The notes under the pieces were generated by a model. The model searched no databases. It had not been told where the DNA came from and saw only the letters and a list, made by a program, of their open reading frames with translations. A DNA stretch of 48,174 nucleotides, taken from the NCBI RefSeq assembly GCF_039926425.1, contig NZ_JBDSWZ010000148.1:1-48174 (forward strand). Reading direction: 5' to 3'. Both the position numbers and the translations under genes were made by a program. This stretch comes from Dokdonella_A sp039926425. Its GTDB lineage: Bacteria > Pseudomonadota > Gammaproteobacteria > Xanthomonadales > Rhodanobacteraceae. Numbering within the stretch: position 1 is the stretch's first letter; each line of letters starts with the position of its first letter. This document shows, in pieces, positions 24,970 through 32,396 of this stretch.

Positions 24970-26144
24970 GTGGAATCGGACATCAGGTCGATCGTGGGCC
25001 GCGGCGAGCGCAGCATCACGAACGCGATCACCGCCGCAACCGCCGCCACGCCGCCGGCAACGAGGAACGACAGGCGGCCGCCGTCGAATTTCCACAGCCA
25101 TCCGGCGAGAAGCGCCCCGATCACGCCGCCGACGCCCGACGAGAATCCGTAGTACAGGCCTTGCGCGTGGCCGTTCAAGCGCCCCGGAAAATACCGAACC
25201 AGCAGTTGCATGCACGCGGCAAAGAACGCCGCGAAATTCAGTGCGTGGGTCACTTGCGCCACCGCCATCAGCGGAACGTTGTCCGGATACAGCGCCGTCG
25301 CCCACCAGCGCAGCGCGGCGGATGCGAGCGCGACGACCAGCACGCGCGTTGCGTCCCAGCGCGCGAACACGCGCGCGGACGCGAAAAACATCGCGATCTC
25401 GACCGATACGCCAATGGCCCAGTACGCGCCGAGTGCGGAAGGCCGGTAGCCGTGCTGTTCGAGATACAGCGAAAAGAACGTGTAGTACGGCCCGAACGAC
25501 ACCTGTGCGAGCAGCGCGACGACAAAGAACGCAAGCACGTCCGGACGCAGCAGCCGTTTGCGAAAGCCGATAGGCGCCGCGACGTCAACGGCGGCGACCT
25601 GCAGGTAGTCATTGGCAAAACTGCTTGCGACAAGCGCCACGTAGATCGGCAGCATCAGCAACGGCAGCAACAGGATCGACAGGTGATCGAACAGGATGCC
25701 AAGGCCGCTGGCCGTGACGATGAAGCCGATCGAGCCCCACACCCGAATGCGCCCGTAGAGTTCGCTGCGTCCCGGGAGATGCGACAGGGTGATCGCCTCG
25801 AACTGCGGCATCACCGCGTTGTAGGCGAAACAGAACACGCACATCGCGAGGAAGAGTCCGCCGAATTCGAGCGGCACCACGAAGACGGCGAAGCTCGCGA
25901 GGGTGATCACGCAGCCAATGCGCAACCAGCGGACGGGGCTCTTCGATTTCGAAGCCAGCCAACTCCACGAACTCGGCGCAACCACGCGCGTTGCGTACCA
26001 CAGGCTCATCAACACGCTGATTGCGGCGATGTCCTGCCCGCGCGCCTTGAGGAACAGGCTCCAGTAAGGGGTGAACGCGCCGAGTGCGGCGTAGTAGGCA
26101 AGATAGAACGTGGCGAGTCGAGTCGCCGGGACGGGTGGGTGCAT
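24960..26144 (-). CDS. MFS transporter, HcaT/3-phenylpropionate-type
   Basis: A 394-aa inner-membrane protein with about twelve hydrophobic helices. The start (RLATFYLAYYAALGAFTPYWSLFLKARGQ), the loop RSELYGRIRVWGSIGFIV and the second-half segment VTHALNFAAFFAACMQLLVRYFPGRLNGHAQGLYYGFSSGVGG match the HcaT/nucleoside-symporter-like branch, whose best known member imports 3-phenylpropionate in E. coli. No aromatic degradation genes are nearby, so the substrate is open. The ATG at 26144 is chosen over one 15 codons upstream, since the membrane part starts right after it. The stop region overlaps that of epmA by ten bases. Confidence 0.88.
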   Translation of the reverse strand: MHPPVPATRLATFYLAYYAALGAFTPYWSLFLKARGQDIAAISVLMSLWYATRVVAPSSWSWLASKSKSPVRWLRIGCVITLASFAVFVVPLEFGGLFLAMCVFCFAYNAVMPQFEAITLSHLPGRSELYGRIRVWGSIGFIVTASGLGILFDHLSILLLPLLMLPIYVALVASSFANDYLQVAAVDVAAPIGFRKRLLRPDVLAFFVVALLAQVSFGPYYTFFSLYLEQHGYRPSALGAYWAIGVSVEIAMFFASARVFARWDATRVLVVALASAALRWWATALYPDNVPLMAVAQVTHALNFAAFFAACMQLLVRYFPGRLNGHAQGLYYGFSSGVGGVIGALLAGWLWKFDGGRLSFLVAGGVAAVAAVIAFVMLRSPRPTIDLMSDSTQA

Positions 26145-26197
26145 GCGCGAAGGATAGCGTGCGCCACCTTCGCAAGACGCGATGGGCACGAATGCAC

Positions 26198-26275
26198 GCC
26201 GGACGCGCGTGCGCGGCCGGCTCTTTGCCTTCCGTCCGAACGTTGCTGCCGGCCGACCTGCGGTCGTCCGGCCTA
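26198..26275. repeat. GC-rich inverted repeat, family C
   Basis: GCCGGACGCGCGTGCG followed by CGGCCGGC (from 26198) is inversely related to GCCGGCCGACC...GTCCGGC ending near 26275. A clearer member of the family lies at 47235-47315. Confidence 0.55.
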
Positions 26276-26324
26276 CGGTCTTTCGAAGCGCTTGGACGTG
26301 TTGGGCAAGCGGGAAGTGCTTTGC

Positions 26325-27581
26325 TCAGTTCGCCAGTGTCACCGCCCGCTCACGCCGTTCAAGCAGACTCATGTCCGCCTGGTTGACGAGCCGAAGATCA
26401 CGCAGCTCGTACGGTGCCGACAAGCCGGCTTCTGCGAGCCGTTCCGCGTCGTAACGCAGTTCGATCTGGCCGTGCCCGCTCGCCAGCCAGGCGGCGGACT
26501 GCGCGATGACCGCTGGCTTCAGCTGGCCAGTACCGTCGGTGCCGTACAGGACCGCCGACACCTGATAGCGACTCGCGGCGACGCTCTCGATGCCGAGCTT
26601 CACGGCGATGTCGCGGGATCCGCCTGCGCCGATCCTGCGCTCGATGGTTCCATCGAGGCGCGCGACGGGCACACTCACCGAGAATGCGGACGTGGCATCG
26701 CGGGGGAGTGCAACGGCGCCAGCGACGACCGCGAACACATTCACGTCCCACAGTCCGCGATCGCCCGCATGCGAAACATCGGGAACGACGGTCGCGAGGT
26801 AGGTGCCGTCGCGTTGACGTGTGAACGCGATCGGCTGGCTCGATCCGTCGGGGGAATTGACGAGGCCGCCAATGCGAACGAGCCCACTGGCGCCGACGAC
26901 CGACGCGCGAAAGCGCAATGCGTCACCGCCAATCACGCTGTCGTGCTCGGCAGCGAGGGTCAATGTCACGCGACTCGCCGGTTCGAAGACGTGAACCAGG
27001 TACCCGCCGCTCGCTGTCGGCACCGCGAGTTGCAGCGTGCCGGCGCCAATCGTGTCGGACAATCGGAGCGCAATGCTTCCTTGCGGGGCGTCCATGCCGG
27101 CGGCCCGCAGTTCGTCGTCCCCTGCGATGGTGCGGATCGCAGTACCGTTGTCGAGACGCCGACCGGCGATGGTGATCTGCACATCACTGATGGCGATGGC
27201 CGCCGTCGATCGGCCGCCGTGCGGACTCAGACGGATGAGAGCGCCGGGCGCACTGAGGGCGAGCGCGATACCGCGTTGCAGGTCGGCCTGACTCGCGTCG
27301 ATCCAGTACTCGCGGCTTTCGCTGGTGAACGCCGCAGGATTCGCATCGAGTGCCTTCCCGGCATCAAGCGCCCACGAAACAGCCACTGGCACACGATCGA
27401 GATCGGTCGTGACGAGCTTGCCAGCGGGCGGCGCACGCAACTGCGACGGAACGAGATCATTCGAACCGCGCGCGAGCAGATGCAACGCCGTTGCATTCGC
27501 GTCTCCTTGCGCCGATGCGGCGGAAGCGGTGAACAGTGCGCAGGTGAGGAAGACGGTGGGGCGGAGCGTGAATGCGGACAT
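26325..27581 (-). CDS. secreted DUF4785-like protein
   Basis: A 418-aa protein with a signal peptide (MSAFTLRPTVFLTCALFTASAASAQ). The rest is rich in beta-strand patterns. The middle holds a stretch that looks like an Ig-like fold (ASRVTLTLAAEHDSVIGGDALRFRASVV), and the C-terminal part VSVPVARLDGTIERRIGAGGSRDIAVKLGIESVAASRYQVSAVLYGTDGTG resembles DUF4785. I assign that family from memory of its layout, with moderate certainty. GAGGAG precedes the ATG. The gene begins only 12 bases after the stop of the hydrolase gene, so the two are co-transcribed, and the protein may be a partner or chaperone of the hydrolase. Confidence 0.7.
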   Translation of the reverse strand: MSAFTLRPTVFLTCALFTASAASAQGDANATALHLLARGSNDLVPSQLRAPPAGKLVTTDLDRVPVAVSWALDAGKALDANPAAFTSESREYWIDASQADLQRGIALALSAPGALIRLSPHGGRSTAAIAISDVQITIAGRRLDNGTAIRTIAGDDELRAAGMDAPQGSIALRLSDTIGAGTLQLAVPTASGGYLVHVFEPASRVTLTLAAEHDSVIGGDALRFRASVVGASGLVRIGGLVNSPDGSSQPIAFTRQRDGTYLATVVPDVSHAGDRGLWDVNVFAVVAGAVALPRDATSAFSVSVPVARLDGTIERRIGAGGSRDIAVKLGIESVAASRYQVSAVLYGTDGTGQLKPAVIAQSAAWLASGHGQIELRYDAERLAEAGLSAPYELRDLRLVNQADMSLLERRERAVTLAN

Positions 27582-27593
27582 GGTCTTGGCTCC

Positions 27594-28454
27594 TCAGAGG
27601 TCGTTGCGCAGGATGGTTTCGAGACCGAAGCAGGCGCGCCGGCTCTGGTTGTGGCTGAGAGGTTCGCGACCCGCGGTGCGCGCGGTGTCGTAGAACCACA
27701 CCGATCCCGCGGCCGCGGCGCTTGAGCATTCGATGAAACCATCCGAGCAACTGGACAACCACGCTTGCGTGATTTCGAGGCCGACGTTGAGTGTGTAACC
27801 GCCGCAGTAGCTGTCCGGGTCCCATACGGCCGAATCGACATCGGTGCCGATCACGTCCCAGAACCCCTTCGGCAACGCGGGCCGACCGGCGGTGCCGTAG
27901 AGGTTGTTCTGGTTGTACACGGCCATCCAGCTGGTCTGCTGCTGACGCACCGCATCGGACTGGTAGCCGAGCAGCCAGCCGAGTGCGTTTTCAAACACGT
28001 TGCCTGCGATCACCGCGTTCGCCAGCGGCGTTCCCGCACTCGACGGCGCGAGTGCATTGACCCAACGGATCTTGCTGATGATGCCGGGATAGCGGCTGTC
28101 GTAGGTTGGATTGGAGAGGATCCAGCGGATCACGTTGCCGCCGTTGGAATGCGTGATCACGACGAGATCGGTGATGCCGTGGCTGCTGATGAAGCTGCTG
28201 AGCTGTCCTGCAACACAACCGGCGGCGCGGCTGTCCCACATGTACTGGTTCAGATCGCAGTTGACGACGACATAGTTGTTCTGGTTGACCAGTCCCTGGC
28301 GCACGGTGTTGACCATGGTGGGTTGCCAGTAGTCGTTGAACGCATTGGTCTGACTGCCGGTGCCGTGCACGAAGGCGACGCCGGTGGTCGCGGTTGCGGC
28401 GTCCGCGAACGGAACGCTGCATGCAAGCAACAATGCGACGAGGATACGAAACAT
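27594..28454 (-). CDS. secreted alpha/beta hydrolase (lipase-like)
   Basis: A 286-aa exported protein with a signal peptide (MFRILVALLLACSVPFADA). The mature part begins with the strand and oxyanion loop GVAFVHGTGS and has the nucleophile elbow VVITHSNGGNVIRW, where the usual first Gly of GxSxG is Thr. Five cysteines (in the CDLNQ, GCVAG, YCGGY, SSCSDG and ECSS segments) suggest disulfides. The acid and His of the triad are not certain; His in PLSHNQS is one candidate. AAGGAGA precedes the ATG at 28454. It is followed at once by the DUF4785-like gene. Esterase or lipase activity is likely but the substrate is unknown. Confidence 0.8.
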   Translation of the reverse strand: MFRILVALLLACSVPFADAATATTGVAFVHGTGSQTNAFNDYWQPTMVNTVRQGLVNQNNYVVVNCDLNQYMWDSRAAGCVAGQLSSFISSHGITDLVVITHSNGGNVIRWILSNPTYDSRYPGIISKIRWVNALAPSSAGTPLANAVIAGNVFENALGWLLGYQSDAVRQQQTSWMAVYNQNNLYGTAGRPALPKGFWDVIGTDVDSAVWDPDSYCGGYTLNVGLEITQAWLSSCSDGFIECSSAAAAGSVWFYDTARTAGREPLSHNQSRRACFGLETILRNDL

Positions 28455-28684
28455 GGTCTCTCCTTGATCGTCTCCACGCAGCGCGTGGAGCCACGCCGGA
28501 CCCACGGCACATCGCGACGGGAACGCATCCTGCTGTCGTCGGTGGCGCCTGAGCTTCGAGGGGTACGCGTGTCGGCCGGGCCTCCCCCCGAACCGTACGT
28601 GCGCGTACGGTCGAAGTTATCGACGCCGATCGAGCGCGTCAAATGCACCGCAACATAAGTGGACAAAGCTGCATCGGCGTTCTT

Positions 28685-28706
28685 CGAGCGAAGGCGGGAA
28701 TCGCTG
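28685..28706 (+). repeat. REP-like palindrome, family A fragment
   Basis: CGAGCGAAGGCGGGAATCGC is the right half of the family A palindrome found at 15624 and 17792. It lies between the sensor kinase and the hydrolase gene. Confidence 0.55.
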
Positions 28707-28732
28707 CCGAAGTCCGTTCGCCGTTATGCGCC

Positions 28733-30061
28733 TCAGGACAAAGGCAGCATCACCCGCGCCACGCATCCCGTCGCGTCGCGCCGGTTTTCGAGCGTCAGCG
28801 AACCGCCGTGCGCTTCGACGATCTGCCGAGCGAGCACCAGCCCGATGCCGGAGCCGCCGGGCTTGGTCGTGAAAAACGGCACGAACAGGTTTTCGGTCGG
28901 GGGCAGTCCGTGGCCGTCGTCGACCACGTCGATCTGCAGGCGCCTCGCTGACACACGCCACTGCAGCGAGACGCGGCCACCGCCATCGAGTGCCGCATCG
29001 GCCGCGTTCTGGATCAGGTTGATCAGCGCCTGTTCGAGTTGTTCTAGATCGGCGACGAGACGGATGGCCACGCTGTCACTGACCTCGACGGTGATCCGCT
29101 GTTCCAGTCGCGCCGCACGATGGGCCAACGCACCGAACTCGAACTCGCGTGGATTCGGCGGCGGCAGGCGAGCGAGCTGGGTGTAGCGCGACATGAAACG
29201 CGCCAGCGCCTCGGCACGATCGCCGATCAGCGCAAGTCCGCCATGCACGTCCTCGCGCCAGTCATCCGGCAACGGTTCGACGTCTGTCAATTTCGCGAGC
29301 GTGCCGGCCATCGAGCGGATCGGCGCAAGCGAATTGTTCAATTCGTGCCCGAGCACGCGCAACAGTCGCTGCCACGCGAGGCGCTCCTCTTCGCGCAACG
29401 TGCGGCTGAGATCGGTGATCACCAGCAACTCGTGCGGCAAGCCGTCCTCGCGAAACCGGGCGCGCCGTACTTCCCAGCGTCCGCTGCCACCCGGGAAACT
29501 TCGCTCGACCATGCGCACCTCGGCGACTTCAAGGCAGTCGGCCAGATCGAGCTCTTTCGCGCTGCGCCCTAAGAGCCGGCTCGATGTCGAGGCCAGCAGG
29601 TGTTCGGCCGCAGGGTTGACCAGTTTCACGCGGGCGTCCGCATCGAACGCGATCACTGCGATGTCGAGCGTCGCGACCACCTTGGCCAGCAGCGCACTGC
29701 GTTCCTCGAACGACAACCGCTGTTCGCGCAGGGTCTGCGACAACGCATTGATCTCCAGCACCACTTCGCCGATCGCATCGCCGCGCTGGGCACGCGAGCC
29801 GCGCAGGCTGTAATCACCTTCACGCAACGCTTCGAGCAGGTTGGCGAGGGTATTCAACGGATACACGGCGTTGCGTCGCGCGACGAACACCAGCGCCACG
29901 GTGAGTGTCGCGACCGCCAGCCACACGACGACAGCGCGCATCGGATCCTCGACATTGATCGCCAGTGCAATCGCCAGCGCGACCAGTGCGGGCGTCGCCG
30001 CAAGCAGCGTGCCGGCAAGAATACGGGTCTCATAGTTCCAGCGGGGCGGGGTGCCGGTCAT
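28733..30061 (-). CDS. NtrY-like sensor histidine kinase
   Basis: A 442-aa inner-membrane kinase. Two membrane helices (residues about 14-37 and 42-62) with hardly any periplasmic loop, a HAMP-like linker, a PAS domain (VATLDIAVIAFDADARVKLVNPAAEHLL), a HisKA box with His239 in LGHELNNSLAPIRS, and an HATPase domain with N-box NLIQNAADAAL and G-boxes DDGHGLP, FFTTKPGGSGIGL. The short loop suggests that it senses a signal in the membrane or the cytoplasm. It is the partner of the sigma-54 regulator just before it. An ATG at 30229 overlapping the regulator stop (ATGA) would add 56 residues; I prefer 30061 because that extension is unlike the family. Confidence 0.92.
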   Translation of the reverse strand: MTGTPPRWNYETRILAGTLLAATPALVALAIALAINVEDPMRAVVVWLAVATLTVALVFVARRNAVYPLNTLANLLEALREGDYSLRGSRAQRGDAIGEVVLEINALSQTLREQRLSFEERSALLAKVVATLDIAVIAFDADARVKLVNPAAEHLLASTSSRLLGRSAKELDLADCLEVAEVRMVERSFPGGSGRWEVRRARFREDGLPHELLVITDLSRTLREEERLAWQRLLRVLGHELNNSLAPIRSMAGTLAKLTDVEPLPDDWREDVHGGLALIGDRAEALARFMSRYTQLARLPPPNPREFEFGALAHRAARLEQRITVEVSDSVAIRLVADLEQLEQALINLIQNAADAALDGGGRVSLQWRVSARRLQIDVVDDGHGLPPTENLFVPFFTTKPGGSGIGLVLARQIVEAHGGSLTLENRRDATGCVARVMLPLS

Positions 30062-30225
30062 TCGTGCGCAGTGCGTCGTGGGTGGTGGCGGGTGGAAGGC
30101 ATTCGAAAGCACGTCAAAAGATTGAAAAGCAGAGACCTCGAAGAAAAGCCATGTCAGCGCGTTGGCATCCTCCTGTTCTTCGTGATCCAGTCTTCTCCTT
30201 TGAACAACGACCGATCGAAGGCCGG

Positions 30226-31614
30226 TCATTCAATGCCGAATTTCTCCATCCGACGGTACAGCGAGGGCCGACTGAGTCCGAGCAGGGTCGCGGCGCGCTG
30301 GATATTGCCGCCGGTTCGTTCCAGCGCCTGGCGAACAAGTTGTTCTTCCGCGGCATCGACACTCATGGACTCGCTTGCGGCAAGAGCCGCCGCGCCGGAC
30401 AGCGAGTGGGTCGCTTCGGGCTTGAGGTTCAACGCGGCTTCGTCGATTACCTTGCCATCGAGCATCAACACCGCGCGTTCGATGACGTGCGAGAGTTCAC
30501 GCACATTTCCGGGCCACGCATACGCTTCGAGTGCCCGCAGCGCCGTCGCCGAAAAGCGCAAGCCTTCGCGCTGGTAACGTTTTGCGAAGCGTGCGAGGAA
30601 CGACCGCGCCAGCAACGCGATGTCGGCCTCGCGCTCGCGCAATGGTGGCAGTCGAAGTTCGACCGTGTTGAGACGGAACAGCAGATCCTTGCGGAACGCG
30701 CCGCGCGCGACTTCTGCAGCGAGTTCCGCATTGGTCGCCGAAATGAGGCGCACATCGACGCGCAGCGTGCGCGACGAACCGACACGCTCGAGCTCGCCGT
30801 CCTCGAGGACACGCAACAACTTGGGTTGCTGGGCGATCGGAATGTTCGCGATTTCGTCGAGAAACAACGTGCCGCCATCGGCCAGTTCGAAGCGTCCGAT
30901 ACGGTCGCTTTTCGCGTCGGTGAACGCACCACGCACGTGGCCGAACATTTCAGCCTCGAAGACCGATTCAGGAATGCCGCCCATGTTGACCTTGACCAGC
31001 GTCTGCTTCGCACGCGAAGACCGCGCGTGCAGCCGGCGCGCGACCACGCCCTTGCCGGTGCCGTTCTCGCCAAGAATCAATACATTTGCATCGGTCGGTG
31101 CCACGCGGTCGAGCTGCGCAAGCACGCTGCGCATCGAGGCCGACTCGGCGATGAAGTCCTCGTCGCCATCGGCGCGCAGGATCTCGTTCTCGCGTTTGAG
31201 CTTCGCCGCCTCGCCACGTGAACTGGCGAGCGCCAGCTGGTTTCGGATCACCGACATCAGCCGCTGGTTGTCCCACGGCTTCTCGATGAAGTCGCCTGCG
31301 CCGTGACGCATCGCTTCGACAGCGACATTGATGGTCCCCCACGCGGTCATCACCACAACGGGCAGATCGGCTTCGAGCTTCTTGAGGTCGCGCAGAAGAT
31401 CGAGCCCTTCCATTCCCGAGGTGGTGTCGCGCGTGTAGTTGAGGTCGATCAGCGCGGCGCCGAACCGTTGCGCGCCCAGCGCGTTGAGCGCGGCACGCGG
31501 ACCGTCCACACAGATGGCATCGATGCCTTCGGCCTTGAACAGCAGACGCAAGGCCTCGCGCACATCGCGCTGGTCGTCGGCAATCAGGATGCTGGGGCGT
31601 TCCTTGGGCGGCAT
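30226..31614 (-). CDS. sigma-54-dependent response regulator
   Basis: A 462-aa NtrC-family activator. The receiver domain (1-125) has the acidic pocket ADD at 12-14, phosphorylation site Asp57 in ALIDLNY, and Thr90/Lys112. The AAA+ domain has Walker A GENGTGKG (182-189), GAFTDA (229-234) in place of the standard GAFTGA, and Walker B TLFLDE (249-254). The end is a Fis-type helix-turn-helix (GGNIQRAATLLGLSRPSLYRRM). AAGGAG precedes the ATG. Its place behind the exporter genes and ahead of a kinase suggests that it controls this operon; a sigma-54 promoter match at 47195-47211 fits. Confidence 0.94.
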   Translation of the reverse strand: MPPKERPSILIADDQRDVREALRLLFKAEGIDAICVDGPRAALNALGAQRFGAALIDLNYTRDTTSGMEGLDLLRDLKKLEADLPVVVMTAWGTINVAVEAMRHGAGDFIEKPWDNQRLMSVIRNQLALASSRGEAAKLKRENEILRADGDEDFIAESASMRSVLAQLDRVAPTDANVLILGENGTGKGVVARRLHARSSRAKQTLVKVNMGGIPESVFEAEMFGHVRGAFTDAKSDRIGRFELADGGTLFLDEIANIPIAQQPKLLRVLEDGELERVGSSRTLRVDVRLISATNAELAAEVARGAFRKDLLFRLNTVELRLPPLREREADIALLARSFLARFAKRYQREGLRFSATALRALEAYAWPGNVRELSHVIERAVLMLDGKVIDEAALNLKPEATHSLSGAAALAASESMSVDAAEEQLVRQALERTGGNIQRAATLLGLSRPSLYRRMEKFGIE

Positions 31615-31664
31615 GGATTCTCCTTGCGTGCATCGTGCGTTGCGTATCCCTCTCGCGCAAGATG

Positions 31665-32339
31665 TCAGGCGGGGATCGCCTGCTCCAGCCAGCCGTCGAA
31701 CAACTTCACCTGGCGCTGCGTTTCCTTCGCGTATTCCTCGTTGTGGGTGACCTGCACGATGGTCATGCCGTCGCGGTGCAGTTCGTGCAGCAGATCCATG
31801 ATGATTCGCGCCTGGCTGGAATGCAGCGCACCGGTCGGCTCGTCCGCGAGCAACAGCTTTGGTTTCGTGATGACTGCGCGCGCAACGGCGACGAGCTGCT
31901 GCTGTCCGCCGGACAACTGATTGGGGTAGAGGTCTTTCTTGCCGACGATCTGGAAACGGTCGAGCATGTCGGCCACCTGCGCGGCACGGTCCTTTGCCGG
32001 CACATCGCGATATTGCAATGGCAGATCGAGGTTCTCCCAGACTTTCAGATCGTCGATCAGATGATAGTGCTGGAAAATGAACCCGATTTTCTCGCGTTGC
32101 AGCTTCTGGCGCTGTTTCGCGTTGAGTTTTTCGACCGCGACGCCGTCGAGCGAATACTGTCCCTGCCAGTCGTGATCCATCAGTCCGATCACGTTGAGCA
32201 GAGAACTCTTGCCCGCTCCGGATGGGCCCATCACGCTGACGAATTCGCCGTCGGCGATGTCGAGCTGGATGTTGCGCAAGACCCAGCTGCGGCCGCCTGC
32301 CAACGGATAGGATTTTTCGAGATTGTTCAAATGAATCAT
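31665..32339 (-). CDS. ABC exporter ATPase with altered motifs
   Basis: A 224-aa MacB/LolD-type nucleotide-binding protein. Walker A GPSGAGKSS (38-46), Q-loop FIFQHYHL, signature LSGGQQQLVAVARA (142-155) and Walker B LLLADE are present, and the switch His is at 199. Two positions differ from the consensus and from the other ATPase of this operon: the signature Arg is Leu149, and the D-loop reads ALHS (171-174) instead of ALDS/NLDS. It should pair with one or more of the permeases directly upstream; 57 bases separate it from the nearest one. Whether it hydrolyses ATP normally is open. Confidence 0.9.
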   Translation of the reverse strand: MIHLNNLEKSYPLAGGRSWVLRNIQLDIADGEFVSVMGPSGAGKSSLLNVIGLMDHDWQGQYSLDGVAVEKLNAKQRQKLQREKIGFIFQHYHLIDDLKVWENLDLPLQYRDVPAKDRAAQVADMLDRFQIVGKKDLYPNQLSGGQQQLVAVARAVITKPKLLLADEPTGALHSSQARIIMDLLHELHRDGMTIVQVTHNEEYAKETQRQVKLFDGWLEQAIPA

Positions 32340-32396
32340 TTCGGGAATCCTGGTTGGTAGAGCTCGTTTGCATTTCGCGAATGCGAGATCAAAGGG

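Noticed and set aside
24837..27725. 962-codon plus-strand frame across the MFS and DUF4785 genes
   Set aside because: Extremely rich in Arg, His and Gln with no hydrophobic pattern; it is antisense to two well-supported genes.
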